Below, one piece after another: positions 25,469-33,388 of a DNA stretch of 64,000 bases. The DNA is from Leptospira sp. 96542 (GTDB lineage: Bacteria; Spirochaetota; Leptospiria; Leptospirales; Leptospiraceae). The notes beneath the pieces were generated by a model. It was not told the origin of the DNA, made no database searches, and saw nothing but the letters and a program-made list of their open reading frames with translations. Position 1 is the first letter of the stretch. Each line of letters starts with the position of its first letter. The position numbers and the translations under genes are program-made. The stretch covers positions 1 through 64,000 of the forward strand of contig JARJFC010000008.1 of assembly GCA_029310945.1 (NCBI GenBank), written 5' to 3'.

Positions 25469-25485
25469 TTGCAACTTAGTTGCAT
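25469..25485 (+). promoter_or_regulatory. Zur-type operator C in front of the znu cluster
   Basis: TTGCAACTTAGTTGCAT is the same 17-bp palindrome as at 22368 and 22417, with 13 of 14 arm positions matching. It lies 22 bp upstream of the lipoprotein start codon at 25508, inside the only intergenic gap that can hold the promoter of the lipoprotein-porin-ZnuACB run. I could not assign clear -35/-10 hexamers. Confidence 0.62.
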
Positions 25486-25507
25486 AAGCATGTCTCCAGG
25501 AGACAAT

Positions 25508-26251
25508 ATGAAAAAATTTCAAATTTTAACACTCGCCATCATCACTCTTAGTTTTGCCAATTGTGCAGAACTTTTTGGCAAAAAAGACAAGGACGACAAC
25601 AACGAAGCCTTGTTACTCGCGTTATTTGCTGCCCCTGCTTGTGGCCAAACTCAGGTTGCTAGTGCCCCCACAAATGGAACCCGGTATTCTTTTTCTGGCT
25701 GTTCTGGGGATGCCACTGCCACTCTGACCGCCCTTGGCTTCACAGCATCCAATATCAGTTTCAACGGTGGTCTTTCGGGCACAGGACTTAGTTCCACTCT
25801 CATCACCAATGCTTCAAGTTTGTCGGAATCGGGAAATGAGTCCAAAGCCTCCATGGAAATCACATATGTTTTAACAGGAGCAAGTTCAAAACTCCAAGTG
25901 ATCATGCCAGCAGAAACAAATTTCAATGGCCCCGGTTTCAATATCCTACCCACAACAGCACAATTGCTTGTGGATTTGACAGCAAGTAACTTCACAACGG
26001 CTCCATCTTGGGGTTCGAGTGTGGGTGCAGAAAAAACCCTCTGTTTGGAAGTGCACAAAGAAAACGCAGATGCTCATATCATTGGTTGGGAAGGGACATG
26101 CGCCACAGTGAACCGTGGTGCTTATGGATTTGATCAGGACACAGCAGCCACAATCAACGGAAACCGTGCGGCTCTCCGTTTGGACAATGTGGTGGTTAAA
26201 TCCATGACCCTCTACAATGCTCCCATTGGACAGATTGGACAAATCCAATAG
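25508..26251 (+). CDS. Lipoprotein, first gene of the zinc-uptake cluster
   Basis: The 247-residue protein starts at ATG 25508 behind AGGAG; upstream in-frame codons belong to the operator region. The signal ends in LSFANC, with Cys19 lipidated, and a charged KKDKDD spacer follows. The mature part is rich in Ser, Thr and Ala with Cys pairs (PACGQT, SGCSGD, KTLCLEV, EGTCATV) that may form disulfides. I recognise no domain. It lies 23 bp upstream of the outer-membrane barrel gene and is preceded by a Zur-type operator. A role in capturing or passing zinc at the outer membrane is an inference from position only. Confidence 0.72.
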   Translation: MKKFQILTLAIITLSFANCAELFGKKDKDDNNEALLLALFAAPACGQTQVASAPTNGTRYSFSGCSGDATATLTALGFTASNISFNGGLSGTGLSSTLITNASSLSESGNESKASMEITYVLTGASSKLQVIMPAETNFNGPGFNILPTTAQLLVDLTASNFTTAPSWGSSVGAEKTLCLEVHKENADAHIIGWEGTCATVNRGAYGFDQDTAATINGNRAALRLDNVVVKSMTLYNAPIGQIGQIQ

Positions 26252-26274
26252 TGGAATATTTGTTAACTTTCTGA

Positions 26275-27615
26275 ATGGATAAAAAGCACTTTTTTCTTTT
26301 ATTTAGGACTGGGTTTCTTTGGACACTCGTCCTATTTTCTTTTTTACTCTTTGCCCAAACGGATGAATGGGAAAAAGAACTCGAAGAAAAACCAAAACTT
26401 TCCATTTCTAAATCACAACCTAACACAGATTCCTCGTGGGAAGCGGATTTGGAAAAAGACCTACTCGAACAGGAACGTAGGGACAAAGGTTCCGAGGGTG
26501 CTCGGGGAACCACATCCCCCGTCCAGTCCAACAACCAAATCAACCGGTCCGCTCAAAATTTGATGATGGATGTTTCCGCTGCCATAGACATCGTGGGGGC
26601 TTGGGATCGCAACAAACCAAGGGGAACGGGCGAGAGGATCGACAATAAAATGGATGTCCGAACCGCTGAGTTTGGATTCACAGGTGCCGTTGACCAATGG
26701 ATGCGTGCCAATTTTTTGGGTGCTGCCCATGGTGAAAACGGACAGTATTTTTTTGAAGTCCACGAGGCTTGGGTGCAATTTCCCTTTTTGCCATTCAATA
26801 CATCCTTAAAAGTAGGGCAGATGTTTTTGGACATTGGACGATTGAACAAAGTCCATTCCCATGATCGGCCGTTCACCATGACTCCCATCGTCCACGAAAA
26901 ATTTTTGGGTTGGGAATCTGCCATGGACACAGGGGCAGAATTCAGCATTTTATTTCCATGGAAATTCATCACCCAAGAACTTGTGATTGGAGCGACAAAC
27001 GGTAAAAAGTGGGGGCATGCGCATAATGAAGGGGTGCAAAAAAACAACCCACTCAGTTACGCCCACCTCAAACATTTTTATTATTTTGGAAACAACTGGG
27101 GAACCCAATTTGGGTTTTCGGGGGTTCGTTATGAGCCCACTACCGATCGGCGGAACGAACGGTATCTCTATGGGGCAGACGCCGTGCTTCGTTGGAACCA
27201 ATCCAATTTGCGCGAGGTTCTCATCCAAGGTGAGTTTTGGTACCAACAAGAAATTTTCCCATCGGCGATCGATCCTGTCACCTTACAATCATCCAAAGCC
27301 CCGTCCAATCACCAATGGGGATCGTATTTATTTTTGGATTTTAAATTCCACCAATTGTGGTCTGTCGGGTTTCGATACGATTATTTCACAGATAAATCTC
27401 TGGTAGACCAAAATGGGAAACCAGCAAAAAATGCAATTGAAGCCCAATCCTTGCAAACCACTTTCCATAGTTCGGAATTTGGTAAGGTTCGGGCTTCGGT
27501 AGAAAGAAGGTTCATCCAAGACTATTCAAAAACCAATTTTGAAGAAGTGAGAGAGTATCGGATGTATTTCCAAGCGATTGCCATTTTGGGTTCTCATCCA
27601 GCGCATAGTTATTAA
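26275..27615 (+). CDS. Outer-membrane beta-barrel protein, probable zinc porin
   Basis: The 446-residue protein has a signal peptide ending LLFAQ, then a charged linker (residues 28-80), then a barrel-like region. That region has alternating aromatic strands and internal patterns such as FFEVHEAWVQFPF and TSLKVGQMFLDIGRLNKVHS, resembling phosphate-selective-porin-like or carbohydrate-porin barrels. The sequence is rich in His clusters (HSHD, HAHNE, HLKH). It sits between the operator-controlled lipoprotein and znuA, with 23 and 21 bp gaps. It lacks a TonB-box and plug, so it is not a TonB-dependent receptor. Zinc passage across the outer membrane is inferred from context and His content. Confidence 0.68.
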   Translation: MDKKHFFLLFRTGFLWTLVLFSFLLFAQTDEWEKELEEKPKLSISKSQPNTDSSWEADLEKDLLEQERRDKGSEGARGTTSPVQSNNQINRSAQNLMMDVSAAIDIVGAWDRNKPRGTGERIDNKMDVRTAEFGFTGAVDQWMRANFLGAAHGENGQYFFEVHEAWVQFPFLPFNTSLKVGQMFLDIGRLNKVHSHDRPFTMTPIVHEKFLGWESAMDTGAEFSILFPWKFITQELVIGATNGKKWGHAHNEGVQKNNPLSYAHLKHFYYFGNNWGTQFGFSGVRYEPTTDRRNERYLYGADAVLRWNQSNLREVLIQGEFWYQQEIFPSAIDPVTLQSSKAPSNHQWGSYLFLDFKFHQLWSVGFRYDYFTDKSLVDQNGKPAKNAIEAQSLQTTFHSSEFGKVRASVERRFIQDYSKTNFEEVREYRMYFQAIAILGSHPAHSY

Positions 27616-27636
27616 AAAGGATAAAAGATAGAAATA

Positions 27637-28578
27637 ATGAAAAAACCAAAATCTTATTTTCCCTACCAATTCCTTCTGGTTTCGATTTTATTCTTTTCTG
27701 TTTTTGGTACACCTCTCAGAGCTAAGGTATCTTTGGTTGCGAGTTTAACGGACGTTAAATACCTTGCAGACCAAATTGCAGGCGACCGTGCGGATGTATA
27801 TGGAATGATTCGCGGCCAAGACGACCCGCACTTTGTAATGACAAGGCCAGATTTTTTGGTGAAGTTGAATGATGCTGATGTACTTTGTGTGATCGGTCTT
27901 GATTTGGAGGTGGGTTGGATTCCTTATCTCCAACAACAATCTCGTAATATCAAAATCCAAAAAGGCCAACCCGGGTTTTGTGACACTTCCTTTGGGGTAC
28001 GCATTTTGGGAGAACCTTCTGTAATGATGGATCGTTCTATGGGGGATATGCATATTTATGGAAACCCACATTATTGGAATGATCCCATCAATGCCATACA
28101 AATGTCTCTGAATATCAAAAATGCTCTGACTCGTGTTGACCCTTTGAATAGAGATTATTATGAAGAAAACTTTCAAAAATTAAAAAAGAGGCTTGTGGCG
28201 CTCACAAAAGAAGAATTGAAAAAAATGGAACCTTACTTTGGTTTGAAGGTTGCCGTTTTTCACGATCAATTTGTATATCTGGCTTCACGTTTTAAATTCA
28301 ATGCAAATTTGACCATTGAGGAAAGGCCAGGTGTTCCACCTTCAGCTCGCTATATGGACCAAGTGGTTTCGTATATGATCGCAGAAAAAATAAAAATCAT
28401 ACTCATTGGACCCTACCACAATCCCAAATATGCCGAGTATGTTTCATCCAAGGTTCCTGGTTCTGTAGTTCTTGTTTTGCCAGTGTCTGTCGGTGGCACA
28501 CCAGAGGCCACAACCTACGAAGAAACTTTAAAAATCATGTTACAAAAAATAAGAGATGCTGCAGATAAAACAAAATAA
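27637..28578 (+). CDS. znuA: Zinc ABC transporter substrate-binding protein
   Basis: The 313-residue periplasmic protein has a signal peptide (to about residue 29, PLRA) and the cluster-9 solute-binding fold. The metal ligands are visible as His65 (DDPHFVM), His145 (GNPHYWNDP) and His209 (AVFHDQFVY). A long His-rich loop typical of many ZnuA proteins is absent. It captures Zn2+ (possibly Mn2+) and delivers it to the ZnuB permease. Its last 23 bases overlap the znuC start, implying translational coupling. The zinc call is supported by the COG0523-linked operator upstream of the cluster. Confidence 0.85.
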   Translation: MKKPKSYFPYQFLLVSILFFSVFGTPLRAKVSLVASLTDVKYLADQIAGDRADVYGMIRGQDDPHFVMTRPDFLVKLNDADVLCVIGLDLEVGWIPYLQQQSRNIKIQKGQPGFCDTSFGVRILGEPSVMMDRSMGDMHIYGNPHYWNDPINAIQMSLNIKNALTRVDPLNRDYYEENFQKLKKRLVALTKEELKKMEPYFGLKVAVFHDQFVYLASRFKFNANLTIEERPGVPPSARYMDQVVSYMIAEKIKIILIGPYHNPKYAEYVSSKVPGSVVLVLPVSVGGTPEATTYEETLKIMLQKIRDAADKTK

Positions 28579-29272
28579 CAAAGTTCTAATAGAAGATTTT
28601 TTTATCAAAACAGAAAATTTATCTGTTGGGTATAGGAAAAATTTTCCAGTAATTACGGATGTTAGTTTTTCTATCCTCCCAAGCAAATCGTATGCACTTG
28701 TGGGTGGAAATGGGAGTGGAAAAACTACCTTGTTTCGAACCCTCACTGCACTTTTGCAACCACTCGGTGGTTCCATCCAAGTGGCAAAATCCATCTCTAC
28801 ATCGTATGTGCCCCAAGCAAAAAAGATGTCTTTGAATTTTCCACTCAGTGTGGAAGAAGTTCTTTATATGCCTCAAAACATAGGTCTTAGTTTTTTGCCT
28901 AAAAAAAGGTATTCAGAGAAAGATGCAGAACTCTTCGAAAAAACGGGCATTAAAGATATTTTGAAAAAACAAATTTCCCAGTGCAGTGGCGGTCAATTAC
29001 AGAGAGTTCTTATTCTTAGGTCTCTTCTTACAAACGCTAACTTGATATTTTTGGATGAACCGATGGATTCTTTAGATCATAAATCCAGAGACTTATTCCA
29101 AGATGTATTGTTTGATTATCTAAAACAAGGTGAGAGATCACTCTTTTTTATCACACATAGTTTGGAACACGATTGGAAAACTGGTTTTGATGAAATTTTT
29201 GAAATTGATGATGGAAAGTTTTATAAAATAACTGACGGAGAAAGACCACCTAACTGCCACCATCATGACTGA
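28556..29272 (+). CDS. znuC: Zinc ABC transporter ATP-binding protein
   Basis: This 238-residue cytosolic ATPase drives metal import. It shows Walker A GGNGSGKTT, the signature CSGGQLQRV, Walker B NLIFLDEP and the switch His in FITHSLEHD. It ends in CHHHD, a small Cys/His cluster that might sense or bind zinc. The start overlaps znuA by 23 bp and the end overlaps znuB by 8 bp, so the three form one tightly coupled operon. Confidence 0.88.
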   Translation: MLQIKQNNKVLIEDFFIKTENLSVGYRKNFPVITDVSFSILPSKSYALVGGNGSGKTTLFRTLTALLQPLGGSIQVAKSISTSYVPQAKKMSLNFPLSVEEVLYMPQNIGLSFLPKKRYSEKDAELFEKTGIKDILKKQISQCSGGQLQRVLILRSLLTNANLIFLDEPMDSLDHKSRDLFQDVLFDYLKQGERSLFFITHSLEHDWKTGFDEIFEIDDGKFYKITDGERPPNCHHHD

Positions 29273-30119
29273 CCTTTTGACCCATTGGGAATTATTTTTA
29301 CCTCAGATTTTACTTGGAAGTATCATGGGAGCACTCCTCAGTGTTCTGGGTATTCTCATCGTACTCCGTAAGATGGCATTTTTTGGAGTGACTCTCTCTC
29401 AAGCGGTTACCTTTTCCGTAGCTCTCAGTTTGTTTTTGAATTGGGATGTAGAAGTTTTTCCTGTTTTGTTTTCTTGTGTTCTCGTTTTTCCTTTGTTATT
29501 TTTCCGAAGGTTCGAGTCTGTCAGTGAAGATGTTGTCCTCGGAATTTTATTTGTGTTTTTTGCATCCGCATCTCAGTTTTTACTTTCGTTTGGTGGCCAT
29601 GTCCAAAATCATTTGATGGCATCTTTTTTTGGAGACATCCTTACAAGCCAAGTTCGATTGACTTCTATTGGAGTTTATGTTGCCATTGGTTTTTTTGTTA
29701 CATATCTTAGCTTTTTTCGTAGGTTTTTATTCATTAGTTTTGACCGTGATCAGTACAAAATCCAGGTGGGTAACCCCATTTATTTTGATTTTTTATTTTA
29801 TATCATCCTTGCTGCGTCCCTCACTGTGGCTGTCAATTTGCTCGGAACATTTTATTCTGTGGCGCACCTCCTCATTCCTGTTTTTACACTCCTCCCCATC
29901 ATACGTTCGTTACGTCTTTTAGCTCTCGTGAGTATTTTATTTTCTGCACTCGCCACCATTTTTGGATTTTACCTTTCGCTATTTGGTGTGGAGGCTGGTG
30001 GAGAAACCATCTATTTTCCTACATCCTCAAGCATAGTATTATTACTTTGTGTTGTTTCTTTTTTTGTGTATTTTGTCAGGTTTCTAAATACTTTTCTTTT
30101 TCGAAAAACCAACCGATAG
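29265..30119 (+). CDS. znuB: Zinc ABC transporter permease
   Basis: The 284-residue inner-membrane protein has eight to nine hydrophobic segments and the ABC-3 family hallmarks: GALLSVLGILIVLRKMAFFG near the N-terminus, LGILFVFFASASQFLLSFGG and a FYSVAHLLIPVF segment. It forms the zinc channel with ZnuC. Its first 8 bases overlap znuC. The next gene, a methyltransferase, starts 2 bp downstream and may be read through, although its function seems unrelated. Confidence 0.87.
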   Translation: MTDLLTHWELFLPQILLGSIMGALLSVLGILIVLRKMAFFGVTLSQAVTFSVALSLFLNWDVEVFPVLFSCVLVFPLLFFRRFESVSEDVVLGILFVFFASASQFLLSFGGHVQNHLMASFFGDILTSQVRLTSIGVYVAIGFFVTYLSFFRRFLFISFDRDQYKIQVGNPIYFDFLFYIILAASLTVAVNLLGTFYSVAHLLIPVFTLLPIIRSLRLLALVSILFSALATIFGFYLSLFGVEAGGETIYFPTSSSIVLLLCVVSFFVYFVRFLNTFLFRKTNR

Positions 30120-30120
30120 A

Positions 30121-31011
30121 TTGGTTGTGGACTTAATTCCTTGTAATTCTTGCGGATCCGTGCATTTCAAACCCCTTTTCTCAAAAGATAGCCCTCTCGG
30201 AGAACGTTTCCAAATTGTATCTTGTTCTGGTTGTTCCCTTGTCCAGGTGAACCCGCAGCCCACAATTGAATCTGTCAAAAAATACTACGACGATTCTTAT
30301 TTTACCCAAAGATCCGATCGGGGTTATGACAATTATTATTCGGAAAAAATCAAAACTGAAATTTCGCGGGTGTTCCGATTGAATTTGGAAGATTTGGGAT
30401 TTTTTGATTGGGAAAGTAAAAGGAAACTAAGTGAAAAATTCCCCTTACGTTCTTTGGACATCGGGTGCGCGGCTGGTTATTTTGTGGACTATATGAAATC
30501 CAGTGGTTATGAAGCCTTTGGGATCGAAATTGCCGATGGACCTGTGAAGTTTGCGCGGGAAAACTTGGGACTCACCATCCATCAGGAAAATTTTTTGGAT
30601 TGGGACAAAGGTTTTTCGCAAAGTTTCGATGTGATCACTCTCTGGGCAACCATTGAACATTTACACCAACCCAAAGAAACTTTGGCAAAAATTTTCAAAC
30701 ACTTAAAGCCAGGTGGAGTTCTTATCCTCTCCACTTGTCGTTATGGACTCCTTGCTAAATGGATGGGAAAAGACTGGAGGTATATGAATGTCCCCGAACA
30801 TCTGTATTACTATTCACTGGGTGATTTGAAACATTCACTCCTCAGTTTGGGTTATACCAACCCCAAGAGTTTTTCGTATGGAAGTGGAATGACTACCAAA
30901 CCCAACCAAAGTTATCTCTTTTCTATTTCTAAAAAGATTTTTGATGTTTTGGTCAAACGTTGGAATATGGGAGACATGATGGTGTTTATGGCTTCAAAAC
31001 CTAACCTTTAA
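30121..31011 (+). CDS. Class I SAM-dependent methyltransferase with zinc ribbon
   Basis: The 296-residue protein begins with a probable zinc ribbon (CNSCG at 8 and CSGCS about 38), then a Rossmann methyltransferase core with the SAM motif LDIGCAAGYF, the acidic loop FGIEIAD and an IEHLHQP segment. This two-part layout is common in methyltransferases of sugar or LPS biosynthesis (methyltransf_23 with an N-terminal C-x2-C domain). It starts with TTG 30121 or GTG 30127, right after the znuB stop. Its end overlaps the convergent tmk gene by 4 bp. The substrate is unknown. Confidence 0.75.
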   Translation: MVVDLIPCNSCGSVHFKPLFSKDSPLGERFQIVSCSGCSLVQVNPQPTIESVKKYYDDSYFTQRSDRGYDNYYSEKIKTEISRVFRLNLEDLGFFDWESKRKLSEKFPLRSLDIGCAAGYFVDYMKSSGYEAFGIEIADGPVKFARENLGLTIHQENFLDWDKGFSQSFDVITLWATIEHLHQPKETLAKIFKHLKPGGVLILSTCRYGLLAKWMGKDWRYMNVPEHLYYYSLGDLKHSLLSLGYTNPKSFSYGSGMTTKPNQSYLFSISKKIFDVLVKRWNMGDMMVFMASKPNL

Positions 31012-31613
31012 GTTTCCATTTTTTCTTTGATGTTTTCCAAACAAAATTGGATGATCTCATCCAAGGGTGAACTTGCATCAATGAAGATGGCTGACTCAGG
31101 CAAAATGTCTAAGTAGTTCCTGTAAATCCGGGTTTGTTCCGACATGCGATCGAAGGTTTCTTCGGATCCACCTCTTAGTTTTCTCCGTTCCAACGCTTCC
31201 TCTGGAGAGAGGTCTAAAAAGTAAACGATATCCGGAATCGGGAAATCCTCAGCTTCATTTTTTTCTAAGATGTACTGGGCATCATCCGGGTCTTTGCCTT
31301 GGTAAGCGGCGGTTGAAAAATAATACCGATCTTGGATGACAGAATATTTTTTTTCTAAATTGGGGCGAATGGTTTCAGTCACACTGAGTTTTCTATCCTC
31401 AATGAAAAGTTCGAGTTGCTCTGTGGTTTTCAATTCCAATCTTCCCGTGAGAAATTGGCGGATTTTTTTTCCATACACAGACTCTGTTGGTTCTCTATGC
31501 CAAACATTGGGAATTTTGATCCCTGTGAGGGCTTCTGAAACTTGTTTCGAAACGGTGGTTTTCCCTGAACCATCGATCCCTTCAAAGACAACAAAGAGAA
31601 AATTTTTTGGCAT
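31008..31613 (-). CDS. tmk: Thymidylate kinase
   Basis: This protein of about 201 residues phosphorylates dTMP to dTDP. The P-loop FEGIDGSGKTT, the REPT motif (HREPTES), the DRYYFSTAAYQG segment and the LDLSPEEALERRKLRGG lid region are all present. ATG 31613 (MPKNFLFVVFEG) gives the usual length; TTG 31622 would add three residues. It is divergent from the small lipoprotein gene. Confidence 0.9.
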   Translation of the reverse strand: MPKNFLFVVFEGIDGSGKTTVSKQVSEALTGIKIPNVWHREPTESVYGKKIRQFLTGRLELKTTEQLELFIEDRKLSVTETIRPNLEKKYSVIQDRYYFSTAAYQGKDPDDAQYILEKNEAEDFPIPDIVYFLDLSPEEALERRKLRGGSEETFDRMSEQTRIYRNYLDILPESAIFIDASSPLDEIIQFCLENIKEKMET

Positions 31614-31690
31614 CAGAGCCAAATTGCCTTATGGGAGTTTTTTCCTCGACTTATTTATTGAAATGGCCAACTTTGCATTAGGAGCAAACT

Positions 31691-31864
31691 ATGAAAAAAT
31701 TTTCACTTATGCTTCTTGTTTCTATTTTGGCAGTATTCATCGTAAGCTGTGCTTCAAACGAAGTAAAAGAGCCGACTGATTCTTCAAAAGTGCAAGAACC
31801 ACAACCTTCAAAAAAACCAAAATTGGATGAAGCTTTCAAGCCGAGAGCACGGGATATCAAGTAA
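31691..31864 (+). CDS. Small lipoprotein
   Basis: A 57-codon gene starting with MKKFSLMLLVSILAVFIVSC: a classical lipoprotein signal with Cys20, after a good AGGAG ribosome-binding site at 31679-31684. The mature 38 residues are charged and Pro/Lys-rich (EPQPSKKPKLDEAFK) with no recognised domain. A strong terminator follows 16 bp after the stop, so it forms its own transcription unit. Short lipoproteins of this kind are common in leptospires. Confidence 0.72.
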   Translation: MKKFSLMLLVSILAVFIVSCASNEVKEPTDSSKVQEPQPSKKPKLDEAFKPRARDIK

Positions 31865-31880
31865 TTCCTTCCTATTTTTA

Positions 31881-31907
31881 CCACTCAGGCTCGCCTGGGT
31901 GGTTTTT
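31881..31907 (+). terminator. Rho-independent terminator of the small lipoprotein gene
   Basis: CCACTCAGG (31881-31889) pairs with CCTGGGTGG (31894-31902) over a 4-base loop: a 9-bp stem with one G-T pair, followed by TTTTT. Confidence 0.88.
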
Positions 31908-32053
31908 AATTCTGCGTTTTGCCTAAATACTGAACAGTTCATCCCCCAAATTCGATCACTTAATCCACAAATGCTATTTTTTTCAGCAAATTGCAGTGAA
32001 AATCATGACAATGTTGCGTTGGTACCATTCTTGCATTCCTACAGACGAGAACT

Positions 32054-33340
32054 ATGATGCTTTTAGACCACGGAGTACCAAAATTGGTCAACGAATGGAA
32101 AGAATGGATGTCCCAAGGAGACCTTGTGGCTGTCTTCCAACCAATTTTATCTTCTGAGTCCACAAGTGTTTATGGGTATGAGGTGCTCGGAAGGTTACTG
32201 ACAGATAGGGGACTGATTTCCCTCGGTCAGTTTTTTTTGGCAGGCGATGACCAAAAGGGCCAACATTTTTATGCAAATAAAACAGACGAATTTTTTGAAT
32301 ACCGAAAAGAAATCGATCGAAAAATCAGAAGCCTCGCCTTGCAACAGTTTGTATCCGAGGCTCCCCCTGAAACAAAACTATTCATAAATATTTCACCCAG
32401 TGTGATATTTGATGCATTGGGTAAAATTGGTGATGAAATTCCGTTTACCATCCGTAAGGTGAGAGAACTTGGTATTGACGCAAGTCGAATTGTCATTGAA
32501 ATTACAGAAGAAAGATTTCCACACAATTTAGAACTTTTAAAGCCGATTATCAATATGTATCGTAATGAAGGGTTTAGCATCGCTGTGGATGATGCCGGAT
32601 CGGAGGCTTCCAATTTAGATCGTATTGGTTTGTTTCACCCCGAAATCATTAAGGTGGATTTACAAATGTTGCGTAGGTCCACCTTTTCCAGAAATTTTAA
32701 AGAAATTTTACTCAACCTCTCTCGTTTAGGCGAGTCTTTGGGCAGCAGTCTTTTGTTTGAAGGAATCGAAACAAAGGATGAACTTTATAATGCCCTCAAT
32801 TATGGAGCACGTTATATCCAAGGTTATTATTTTACAAAAGCAAGTGAGGAGTTTACGAAACGTTTTTCATTTCGGACAGAAATGCAAAAGGCACTCGAAT
32901 ATTTCCATGATCGAAAAAAAGAAGACATGGATAAAGAGATACTTTGGGAAACCCATTGGAAAGAAAAATTATCAAACATTGCCATTGGATTTGAGTCCAC
33001 TGATGGAATTTGGGAATGGAATGGTTCTTTGGATTCGACAATCACTACAGATGATGATTTTTACCGAATGTACATCACAACACCATTTGGATTTCAGGTT
33101 TCTCCCAATTACACAAAATCAGAAAGAAGAGAAATGAATGTGGATTATTCTTTTTTGGGAAAAAACTGGTCGTTTCGTCCTTATTTTTTTGAACATATCC
33201 ATAAATCCAAAACCAGTAAAGACGATTGGACTCTGTCACCCGTGTACCATGATATATCGGAAAAATTGATGTTAAGAACCTTTGCTCGTAATATTTCAGA
33301 AAACCTAATTTTGTTTATTGATGTTGTGGTTTCTCGTTAA
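32054..33340 (+). CDS. EAL-domain c-di-GMP phosphodiesterase
   Basis: The 428-residue cytosolic protein degrades cyclic di-GMP. The EAL domain (about 20-265) keeps its catalytic residues: Glu43 in YEVLGR (EVL in place of EAL), Asn112 in INISP, Glu149 in IEIT, Asp179-Asp180 in VDDAG, Lys200 in IIKVD, Glu236 in FEGIE and Gln256 in QGYYF. All look intact, so it is probably active. The C-terminal 150 residues (WETHWKEKLSNIAI onward) look like the EAL-associated, PAS-like sensory module. No signal peptide. It starts at ATG 32054 or 32057. Confidence 0.88.
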   Translation: MMLLDHGVPKLVNEWKEWMSQGDLVAVFQPILSSESTSVYGYEVLGRLLTDRGLISLGQFFLAGDDQKGQHFYANKTDEFFEYRKEIDRKIRSLALQQFVSEAPPETKLFINISPSVIFDALGKIGDEIPFTIRKVRELGIDASRIVIEITEERFPHNLELLKPIINMYRNEGFSIAVDDAGSEASNLDRIGLFHPEIIKVDLQMLRRSTFSRNFKEILLNLSRLGESLGSSLLFEGIETKDELYNALNYGARYIQGYYFTKASEEFTKRFSFRTEMQKALEYFHDRKKEDMDKEILWETHWKEKLSNIAIGFESTDGIWEWNGSLDSTITTDDDFYRMYITTPFGFQVSPNYTKSERREMNVDYSFLGKNWSFRPYFFEHIHKSKTSKDDWTLSPVYHDISEKLMLRTFARNISENLILFIDVVVSR

Positions 33341-33388
33341 GATTTAAGTTTTGCAATTTACCAGTTTCTTTTGATACTGACAAAGGCC

